DNA from: Blautia glucerasea
GTDB lineage: Bacteria; Bacillota; Clostridia; Lachnospirales; Lachnospiraceae
NCBI RefSeq assembly: GCF_020537505.1
Contig: NZ_JAJBMO010000043.1
Coordinates: 1-10,877, forward strand
DNA: 10,877 nt
Direction: 5' to 3'
The position numbers were made by a program, and so were the translations under genes. Below are positions 4,758-10,877 of this stretch, piece after piece. Numbering within the stretch: the first letter of the stretch is position 1; every line of letters starts with the position of its first letter. Under the pieces are notes generated by a model. That model was not told where the DNA came from. It saw only the letters and a program-made list of their open reading frames with translations, and searched no databases.

Positions 4758-6833
4758 ATGACGGAAGAGGAATATAAAATTAAATATAAGGATAAATATA
4801 AAACATTACTTGCATTTGTAAATGATAGTGAGATCAGAGAAGAATTAGTAAAATTCCGTAACTCGTGGGAAAAAGAAAATCCAGGAAGGTCTAAAACGAA
4901 AGCAGCCCCAATCAACGCTTTCTTTTTTCAAATTACTGATGAGATTATAGAAGAACTTCCCCAGTTGGTGTACAACAATAGTAATGGATATAGAAAGTGG
5001 AACGGGATTGTTAGTGAACAATTTAATGTAGTTTATAAATATGAAAAAGAAAAAGAGGAAGACGACCCTAAGAGTATATGTATATATATTGAAAAAAATC
5101 CTCCGGAAACCAGAGCCTGTATTTATGTATCCTTGAGCATTAGACCAAGTGTTATAGATAAGGATAAAAAGGTGAATATTCCTAAATATAAGGAAGAAAT
5201 CAAGAAATACTACAAATTCCTGGATTTAAATTATGATAAGGAATTTTTTCATTATGTAGTAAATTATAATTCTGGTAGTGAGAAGTGCAACGCTAAAATC
5301 CATCATGAAATCTATGATGGAGATACGGTGAAAGTAGATGAATTTAGTAAAATAAATAGGTCAAATAATGTGGACAAAGTTATCGAATTATGCCACATTA
5401 TAGATGATGCGAATGGAACCAAATCAGAAGAAGAAATTTCCGAGGAAGTGAAAACAGCAGTAAAGAAATTGCTTCCATATTATGATTACACGCTTGGAAA
5501 GCTGAATCCGAAAGCTGTTTTGAAGGGAAGCACGCCAGAAGTTCAGCCAGATAAGACTGCAGAAGAAAACGCTTCCCAGGATATTTCTCAGGCAGATTCG
5601 CCAGAGAAGTCCTCAGAGGCAGGACTGGAACCAGCGTTTTCTTGTCCATTTGACCATAATCTTATTCTTTACGGTCCTCCAGGAACCGGAAAAACATACA
5701 AAACAGTTTATTATGCTGTCTCAATCTGTACTGGCGAAAGTATTGAGGATTTACATGGAGATAACGGTTGCTATGAGAACGTGAAAGCTGTTTATGATGA
5801 TATGGAAAATCAAGGCAGAATCTGTTTTACCACCTTTCATCAATCCTACAACTATGAGGATTTTGTAGAAGGAATCCGTCCTGTTCTGAATGGAAAAAGT
5901 TCTGAGGGAAAACCAAACGAAGGACCAAATGGAAAACCGAATGAAGAACTAAATAAAAAAACAAACGAAAAACCAGAAGAAAATACAGCTGCCCAGTCCC
6001 TGAACTACAAAGTCGAAGCTGGTATTTTCAAGAAATTCTGTGAAGAAGCAGCAAAGCATAAAGAGAAAAATTACGTATTCATCATAGATGAGATCAACCG
6101 CGGAAATGTTTCCGAGATTTTCGGAGAGCTGATGACTTTGATCGAGACCAGCAAGCGTGACACTGCATCTGTAATTCTGCCAAATTCAAGAGAGTCCTTT
6201 ACGGTTCCTTCCAACGTATATCTCATAGGAACCATGAACACAGCAGACCGCTCCCTGACTGCACTTGACGCAGCGCTTCGCCGTCGTTTTTCCTTCGAGG
6301 AGATCATGCCGGAGCCGGAAATGCTGCGTGAAATGAAGGCTGACAGCGTGCTCTATGAGGATGTAGATAGTCAGACTGGCAAAGTAGACATGGCGAAAAT
6401 TCTGGAGACCATAAACAAAAGAATTGAGTTCCTACTGGATCGGGATCACACCATCGGACACGCTTATTTTAATGAAATGTGTGGGGAAAATGCCACTATG
6501 GAGAACCTGGAAAAAGTATTCCGAAACAAAATTTTCCCACTTTTACAGGAGTATTTCTTCGATGATTATGGAAAAATCCATATGATCCTGGGAGACAATG
6601 GAAAGCCTTCCAAATACCAGTTTGTGCAGAAAAAATACCTCACAAAAAACGACTCAGCGAACGAAAATGAATATAGAAATCCCTTCATGGAAGACTATGA
6701 CAGAACTGGTTATGCAGAGGATATCTACGAGCTTCCAGAGGTACGTTATGAGATTAACTGGGAAGCATTTCAGCATCCAGTGAGCTATGTCTGCATTTAT
6801 CAGAAATATGCAGAAACACTGGCTGAGAATTAA
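4758..6833 (+). CDS. mcrB: McrB-type AAA+ GTPase, specificity and motor subunit of type IV restriction
   Basis: This 691-residue protein should recognise modified DNA through its N-terminal part and translocate on it using GTP, with McrC as nuclease partner. Residues 1-190 form an N-terminal domain I do not recognise. Residues about 258-290 are an acidic, Ser/Glu-rich linker. The AAA+ domain follows: Walker A GPPGTGKT at 306-313, Walker B IIDEINRG with D444/E445, the McrB signature MNTADRS at 493-499, and the arginine-rich DAALRRRF at 504-511. Residues 384-407 are three copies of an 8-residue repeat inserted in the AAA+ domain. The start is set by AAGAGGA at 4744-4750. First gene of the cassette; mcrC follows after 119 nt. 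It is longer than E. coli McrB (about 460 residues), mainly because of the N-terminal region and linker. Confidence 0.95.
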   Translation: MTEEEYKIKYKDKYKTLLAFVNDSEIREELVKFRNSWEKENPGRSKTKAAPINAFFFQITDEIIEELPQLVYNNSNGYRKWNGIVSEQFNVVYKYEKEKEEDDPKSICIYIEKNPPETRACIYVSLSIRPSVIDKDKKVNIPKYKEEIKKYYKFLDLNYDKEFFHYVVNYNSGSEKCNAKIHHEIYDGDTVKVDEFSKINRSNNVDKVIELCHIIDDANGTKSEEEISEEVKTAVKKLLPYYDYTLGKLNPKAVLKGSTPEVQPDKTAEENASQDISQADSPEKSSEAGLEPAFSCPFDHNLILYGPPGTGKTYKTVYYAVSICTGESIEDLHGDNGCYENVKAVYDDMENQGRICFTTFHQSYNYEDFVEGIRPVLNGKSSEGKPNEGPNGKPNEELNKKTNEKPEENTAAQSLNYKVEAGIFKKFCEEAAKHKEKNYVFIIDEINRGNVSEIFGELMTLIETSKRDTASVILPNSRESFTVPSNVYLIGTMNTADRSLTALDAALRRRFSFEEIMPEPEMLREMKADSVLYEDVDSQTGKVDMAKILETINKRIEFLLDRDHTIGHAYFNEMCGENATMENLEKVFRNKIFPLLQEYFFDDYGKIHMILGDNGKPSKYQFVQKKYLTKNDSANENEYRNPFMEDYDRTGYAEDIYELPEVRYEINWEAFQHPVSYVCIYQKYAETLAEN
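5907..5978 (+). repeat. Three 24-bp tandem repeats inside mcrB
   Basis: Three in-frame 24-bp units (5907-5930, 5931-5954, 5955-5978) encode GKPNEGPN, GKPNEELN and KKTNEKPE. The first two are close copies; the third has drifted. They lie between Walker A and Walker B, in a loop that is short in most McrB proteins. The A-rich repeat could change copy number by slippage in steps of eight residues without breaking the frame. Confidence 0.85.
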
Positions 6834-6845
6834 GGCTGATTGTTT

Positions 6846-6884
6846 GTTGCTGACCATGAGCAACATTTACTGGTCACGAAGTGA
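6846..6884. repeat. Overlapping hairpins between mcrB and mcrC
   Basis: Within 40 bases there are three inverted repeats: GTTGCT (6846-6851) with AGCAAC (6859-6864), TGACCA (6851-6856) with TGGTCA (6871-6876), and TCAC (6874-6877) with GTGA (6881-6884). The first two share bases and exclude each other. There is no T-run, so this is not a standard terminator. It may be a small palindromic repeat or an mRNA processing site that sets the mcrB:mcrC ratio. Confidence 0.5.
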
Positions 6885-6952
6885 ACAGCTGTGATTTTTG
6901 TCTGTAATAGGATTCAGGATAGTTGCAGACTTATAATAATTAAGGAAAAGAC

Positions 6953-8308
6953 ATGGAAAAAATACTTGAAGTAAAAGAATACGATCAGATCACCTGCAAT
7001 GAACGGTATCGGAATTCTTCCAAATATAAGTTTCTGGAGAAAAAATTCTACCAGGAATTAAGAGCCTACATAGAGAATGTAACCAGGAATTCAGACAGCT
7101 ATGTGAACCAGGCTTTTGGAAAAAAATTCAGTGGCTCCAGAGAAGAGGAAGGCAAGCCCTTCATGCTGATCCATCAGGAATCTGGTGTTGGAGAAGTGAT
7201 AGAAGCCCGAAATTTTGTAGGCCTGATCCAGCTGGAAAGTGGCATGAAAATCCAGATCCTGCCCAAAATAGAATTCGGTACAGGAGCAGATGAGACCAGG
7301 GAAGTCCTTCTGAAAATGCTGAAAGAGATGAAAAATTTCTCCGGCTGGAAGCTGTCAGCAGCAAAACTGGCAAGCGGTTCTACCAACCTTTATGACATTT
7401 TTATTGACATGTATCTTCAGGAAGCAAAGCTTCTTGTGAAGCGGGGATTGCGCTCGGATTATGAAAAAGTCGAGGGGAATCTGAAAAGCTATAAGGGAAA
7501 ATTGCTGGTTTCCAGACAGCTCAGGGAGAACCTGGTACACCAGGAAAGATTCTATGTAAGATACCAGAAATTTACCAGGAACAGGGCGGAAAACCGTCTC
7601 ATAAAAACCACATTATTAAGGCTGAAAAAGGCTGCTTCCAGGGAGAAACAGATACAGGAAATCCGAAATCTCCTGCCTGTTTTTGAAGAGATTCCGGTAT
7701 CCTCTAATATCCGGAATGATTTTGAAAAAGTAAGAGCAGACCAGAATTCCAGGGAATATGAACAGATCATCCAGTGGTCCAAGGTGTTCCTGGAAGACGA
7801 AAGCTTTGCCTGCTTTTCCGGGAATGAAAAGGCAAGATCCCTGCTTTTTCCAATGGAGGAGCTGTATGAAAATTATGTTGCCTGCAGGCTGAAAAAGCAC
7901 AGGGAAAATACATGGAAGGTTTTCCCACAGGATGGTGGACATACTTTGTTTGATTCCCCGAAAAGGTTCCAGATTCGTCCGGATATTGTGTTAAGAAGAG
8001 AGGACAAATGCGTGATCCTGGACACCAAATGGAAGCTTTTAGAGGACAACCAGTGGAATAATTATGGAATCAAAAGTGCGGATATGTATCAGATGTATGC
8101 CTATTCCAAACGCTATAAAGCCCAGGATATCTGGCTGCTTTACCCTATGACAGAGTGGATGAAAAAGCAGGAAAAAATCGTGTATGATTCAGGTGTAGAG
8201 GATGCAGGATTCCCTACCAGGGTTCATATTTTCGGGGTGGATGTGGCAGATATAAATGGAAGTCTGGACAAGTTACTAACGGCCATAGAAGCTGAGAAGG
8301 GAGCCTGA
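6953..8308 (+). CDS. mcrC: McrC-type PD-(D/E)xK nuclease subunit of type IV restriction
   Basis: This 451-residue protein is the partner of McrB: in the family it stimulates McrB GTP hydrolysis and supplies the DNA-cutting active site. The N-terminal half (1-about 180) carries the McrC-type fold that docks on the McrB ring. The C-terminal nuclease core shows IRPDIVL with D344 and VILDTKWK with D357 and K359, a complete PD-(D/E)xK set, so it should be active. It is longer than E. coli McrC (about 350 residues). AAGGA at 6942-6946 lies 6 nt before the ATG. Its stop overlaps the next start (TGATG), showing translational coupling with the DnaB-like ATPase. A TATAAT at 6932-6937 has no good -35 box and is probably chance. 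Confidence 0.95.
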   Translation: MEKILEVKEYDQITCNERYRNSSKYKFLEKKFYQELRAYIENVTRNSDSYVNQAFGKKFSGSREEEGKPFMLIHQESGVGEVIEARNFVGLIQLESGMKIQILPKIEFGTGADETREVLLKMLKEMKNFSGWKLSAAKLASGSTNLYDIFIDMYLQEAKLLVKRGLRSDYEKVEGNLKSYKGKLLVSRQLRENLVHQERFYVRYQKFTRNRAENRLIKTTLLRLKKAASREKQIQEIRNLLPVFEEIPVSSNIRNDFEKVRADQNSREYEQIIQWSKVFLEDESFACFSGNEKARSLLFPMEELYENYVACRLKKHRENTWKVFPQDGGHTLFDSPKRFQIRPDIVLRREDKCVILDTKWKLLEDNQWNNYGIKSADMYQMYAYSKRYKAQDIWLLYPMTEWMKKQEKIVYDSGVEDAGFPTRVHIFGVDVADINGSLDKLLTAIEAEKGA

Positions 8309-9651
8309 TGGAGTTAAAAGAAGAATCAGGAGCGGAGAAAGCACAAGTGGAAGAAAAGAATAGGAAAGAAAATAATATTGCAGAAAATAAGCCGGTTTCC
8401 TACATCTCTGTGGCAGAAAAACTGAAGTTGTTCCGTCCTGGAAAAATCCAGACGGTAGAACATTATCCCACAGGAATCCGCCAGCTTGATGAAAGACTGG
8501 GCGGAGGCTTGTACTCTGGCCTTATCTTTCTTGGCGCCCGCCCTGGCATGGGAAAGAGTACCCTGGCTCTTCAGATCGCCTCTGAAGTGGCAGCAGGAGG
8601 GACACCGGTGCTGTTTTATTCCCTGGAAATGCCTGCAATCCGAATCGAATCCAAAATCCTGAACAGAGTGATCCATATGCAGGAACCGGACGCAAAAATC
8701 ACCTCTGACTGGCTGCTCCGCGAAGAGAATGCAGATAAAAAAGAGGAATGGGAGCTGGTTGAAAAAGTACAGAAAAAAATGGGTTCCAGGTATGAAAAAC
8801 TGTATATCAAGGAGCGGGATAAGATCTCTTTTTCCGCAGAAGATATTGTGGCAGATGTGGAAAAATTCATGGAAGAAACAGGCAGTAAACCAGTGGTATT
8901 TGTGGATTATCTGCAGATCTTATCTGCCTGTGCTTCCACAAGAGGTACAGCGGATAAGCAGAGAAATGATGAGAATATTAACGTATTAAGCAGCCTTTCC
9001 AACAAATATGATATGGCTGTTTTCGTGATCAGTTCCCTGAACCGTGAGTCTTATCGAAATGCCCAGAAGCCTATTCAGCTGGATTCCTTTAAGGAGACCG
9101 GCGGTATCGAATATTCTGCCAGCGTGATCCTGGGACTGCAGCTGCGGAACATTGAGATTGTAGGAGCAATGCATGAATCTGCCATGTCAAGCCCTGTGAG
9201 AAAGCTGGAACTGGTGTTTTTAAAGCAGCGTTATGGAATGACGGGAACAGGCGCTAATGTAGCACTGGATTTTTATCCGGCAAAGGATCTGTACCTGGAG
9301 TATGGAGCAGAAGAGAGCAGTAGAGTGAAAGCAGAAACAATGACGAAGGCAGAAACATCAGTGGGAGCTGAGATGCCAGCAAGGGCAGAAAAACAAGCAG
9401 AAGAAGAAATATCCACAGAAGCGGATAAGAATCCATTGATAGCGCCCAGGAAAAAGAAATCTGAAGGAATAAAATTAAAGAGAAAACGTACAGAAAAGAA
9501 TACAAAATCAGCTCATTCCGTAAAGAAATCAGATATAAACAACGGGGAAAAGACCGAAACCCAGCAGAACGAATTCGTCCCGGAGGATGAATACAGCAAG
9601 GCATTATTTGAGAAATTTATGAGTATGCCAGACGATCATGACAACGATTAA
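8308..9651 (+). CDS. DnaB-like RecA-fold ATPase without the helicase N-terminal domain
   Basis: The first part of this 447-residue protein matches the C-terminal motor domain of replicative helicase DnaB. TGIRQLDERLGGG leads into Walker A GARPGMGKST (76-85). Then come FYSLEMP, Walker B with the DnaB-type PVVFVDYLQIL (195-205, D200, Q203), SLNRE, GGIEYSASVILGL, and FLKQRYGMTGT, where K306 and R308 match the lysine and arginine that act in trans on the neighbouring subunit's ATP in DnaB rings. Only about 75 residues precede Walker A, so the helical N-terminal collar that binds primase is absent. Residues 340-375 are degenerate 6-residue repeats, followed by a very basic stretch (about 383-412) and an acidic end. 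The start overlaps the mcrC stop. Likely a ring ATPase or helicase serving the McrBC cassette; this role is inference. Confidence 0.85.
   Translation: MELKEESGAEKAQVEEKNRKENNIAENKPVSYISVAEKLKLFRPGKIQTVEHYPTGIRQLDERLGGGLYSGLIFLGARPGMGKSTLALQIASEVAAGGTPVLFYSLEMPAIRIESKILNRVIHMQEPDAKITSDWLLREENADKKEEWELVEKVQKKMGSRYEKLYIKERDKISFSAEDIVADVEKFMEETGSKPVVFVDYLQILSACASTRGTADKQRNDENINVLSSLSNKYDMAVFVISSLNRESYRNAQKPIQLDSFKETGGIEYSASVILGLQLRNIEIVGAMHESAMSSPVRKLELVFLKQRYGMTGTGANVALDFYPAKDLYLEYGAEESSRVKAETMTKAETSVGAEMPARAEKQAEEEISTEADKNPLIAPRKKKSEGIKLKRKRTEKNTKSAHSVKKSDINNGEKTETQQNEFVPEDEYSKALFEKFMSMPDDHDND
9325..9432 (+). repeat. Degenerate 18-bp repeats in the tail of the DnaB-like gene
   Basis: Six in-frame 18-bp units encode residues 340-375: VKAETM, TKAETS, VGAEMP, ARAEKQ, AEEEIS, TEADKN. 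Ala-Glu is held in the first four. The region follows the folded ATPase domain and precedes a lysine/arginine-rich stretch, so it looks like a flexible or helical spacer. Confidence 0.65.
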
Positions 9652-9665
9652 AAGGAGCAAATGCA

Positions 9666-10682
9666 ATGTGGCTGCCGGAAAATACATACATTAATATATG
9701 CAAACTTGCCCAGGAGATTTTCAAAAATCACTATAAAACAGGCTGCAAAAACACCATAGAAGTAGGCAGCAGGCATAAGCCCATGACCTGTACTTATATC
9801 CTGGATATGTCGGAAGAACTGGCAAAAAAGGGCTTCAATTATTTTGATAGTGTGGTCCATGATGCCATTTATACCTTACAAAGATGTGGAAAAGAAAGGA
9901 TCACCCTTACCGATATTTTGCGCATTATGGCATATGACAATTCTCTCCGGCTGTATTATCAGAAGGAGAAACCCCAGAAACGTGAACTGCGGTTGCGGGA
10001 ATCTGTGGAAAAACTTATGGGGACAGGAATCGCCATTGAGTTTAAAGATGAGGTAAGAAAGAGAAACCTGACAGATGCAGAAGGGAAACTTCTTTCCGGT
10101 ATTCTGGTGGGAAAAATGGTACCTCTTGAAGCAGATGATGATGGAAAAACCTTCTGGTTTATAGATGGAAAAAACCTTCCTGTTTTTCAGTATGCAGAGT
10201 ATATCAGGCAGATCATTTCAGTGCCAGGTGCACTGATGGCACCAGAAAAATATCCTTTTTCCAATACAGATGAAGTAATCCTTTTGCGGAGAATTTTGAT
10301 CCAGAGACTTGAGGTTATGGCCAATGAAAAGAATCATTTAAATGGGAATAAAATCCGCTATTATGGAGCTGGTAAGGGGGATGGAATCCTGCCGCTACTG
10401 GGTATCCGGAAGGAGAATTTTGCCCAGAAAGAGGTAACTTTGCAGGGCTCCTCCAGGGTTCGGTATCAGAGCCGCGGATGGAAAAATAAGGTGCATGAGA
10501 TCCATAAAAAGGTGCAGCTCATTCTGGATGCATACAAAAAAATGGGATATATTGAAGACTATCTGCCTCTTAGAAATGGCGTTCGGGAACTGGTAAGAGG
10601 CGTTGAAATTACCGGTGAAATACATCGGGAAAGTATAAGAAATGAGAAGAAAATCCCGGAATCTGATGAAACAGATTTATGA
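9666..10682 (+). CDS. Unrecognised basic protein, possible winged-helix initiator-like DNA-binding protein
   Basis: I do not recognise this 338-residue family with confidence. It is basic and soluble with no signal peptide. Residues 58-125 (FNYFDSVVHDAIYTLQ, then ITLTDILRIMAYD and a helix at 107-118) have the rhythm of a winged-helix domain. Residues 200-300 (a helix at 202-220, then a helical stretch at 272-295 ending MGYIEDY) could be a second one. Two such domains, together with a DnaB-like ATPase upstream, recall plasmid or phage replication initiators of the Rep type; this is inference. AAAGGAG after the previous stop gives 8 nt spacing to the ATG, and the intergenic gap is 14 nt, so it belongs to the mcrBC operon as its last gene. 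Two large palindromes follow. Confidence 0.8.
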   Translation: MWLPENTYINICKLAQEIFKNHYKTGCKNTIEVGSRHKPMTCTYILDMSEELAKKGFNYFDSVVHDAIYTLQRCGKERITLTDILRIMAYDNSLRLYYQKEKPQKRELRLRESVEKLMGTGIAIEFKDEVRKRNLTDAEGKLLSGILVGKMVPLEADDDGKTFWFIDGKNLPVFQYAEYIRQIISVPGALMAPEKYPFSNTDEVILLRRILIQRLEVMANEKNHLNGNKIRYYGAGKGDGILPLLGIRKENFAQKEVTLQGSSRVRYQSRGWKNKVHEIHKKVQLILDAYKKMGYIEDYLPLRNGVRELVRGVEITGEIHRESIRNEKKIPESDETDL

Positions 10683-10719
10683 TATACGGATGATATTGCA
10701 ATTCAGTATCAAAAGGTCA

Positions 10720-10753
10720 AAAAGCCTTATCGTGCTAGCACGATAAGGCTTTT
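10720..10753. terminator. Perfect 34-bp palindrome, bidirectional terminator of the cassette
   Basis: The arms 10720-10736 and 10737-10753 are exactly complementary with no intervening loop; the tip is GCTAGC. The stem begins with AAAA and ends with TTTT, 38 nt after the last stop codon. It should work as a terminator in both directions. Confidence 0.75.
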
Positions 10754-10768
10754 GAACTTGGGACGTCC

Positions 10769-10805
10769 AATATGAGAAAGTAGTGAATCACTACTTTCTC
10801 ATATT
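10769..10805. repeat. 37-bp inverted repeat with 18-bp perfect arms
   Basis: The arms 10769-10786 and 10788-10805 are perfectly complementary around one central A. There is no T-run, so it is not a typical terminator. It lies 15 bp after the preceding palindrome, with a small GGACGTCC palindrome (10761-10768) between. A TATAAT at 10818-10823 follows, 17 bp from a poor -35 match inside the repeat, so an operator role for a gene beyond the window is possible. Confidence 0.7.
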
Positions 10806-10877
10806 AGGAGCTTCCTGTATAATAAAAAGCGTAGACGTTGAAATTTGAAAATACCTCAGAGTACAATAAGACTACTG

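Noticed and set aside
5907..5978. CRISPR-like array
   Set aside because: The repeats are contiguous, in frame within mcrB and have no spacers.
6898..6937. Separate promoter for mcrC at TATAAT 6932-6937
   Set aside because: No acceptable -35 box lies 16-18 bp upstream; the nearest TTGTCT is 28 bp away.

Overview
The window looks like chromosomal DNA of a gut-type Lachnospiraceae (Clostridia, Firmicutes). The case rests on strong AGGAGG ribosome binding sites, near-consensus TTGACA/TATAAT promoters, a TTG start on rpsI, the rplM-rpsI pair in its usual order, and many A/T-rich intergenic hairpins. The genus cannot be fixed from the sequence.

Layout. (1) 1-335 holds no convincing gene but a compact set of nested stems whose wobble pairs point to transcription on the + strand. 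The core at about 156-288 is my best candidate for a HEARO/OMEGA-type RNA element, set at the apex of a 23-bp inverted repeat and followed by GTGA. (2) A bidirectional terminator (343-385) separates it from a minus-strand cation diffusion facilitator gene (414-1583). (3) A gene-free stretch with several DnaA-box-like 9-mers leads to a perfect-consensus promoter (1938-1966), a leader of about 160 nt, and the ribosomal protein operon rplM-rpsI, which ends in an intrinsic terminator (3008-3043).

(4) From 3050 to 4560 there is a small accessory patch on the minus strand. It holds a collapsed AlbA/Schlafen-type ATP-binding protein made of three in-frame remnants that still has its own promoter, an unrecognised 229-residue helical protein with its own promoter, and a possible 23-residue four-cysteine peptide with a strong Shine-Dalgarno. 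Two related hairpins (3059-3097 and 4348-4383) bracket the two larger genes.

(5) From 4692 to about 10753 lies the main interest: a four-gene plus-strand cassette. It begins with a clear promoter and encodes McrB (AAA+ GTPase of modification-dependent restriction), McrC (PD-(D/E)xK nuclease subunit), a DnaB-like RecA-fold ATPase lacking the N-terminal collar of replicative helicases, and an unrecognised 338-residue basic protein that might be a winged-helix, replication-initiator-like DNA-binding protein. mcrC and the DnaB-like gene overlap in TGATG, and the fourth gene starts 14 nt after the third, so the last three are almost certainly co-translated. I read this as an extended type IV restriction (anti-phage) system in which a ring-ATPase/initiator-like pair works with McrBC. 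The operon structure and motifs are seen; the joint function is inference. The cassette ends in two large, nearly adjacent palindromes (10720-10753 and 10769-10805).

No tRNA, rRNA, CRISPR array, transposase or integrase gene was found.
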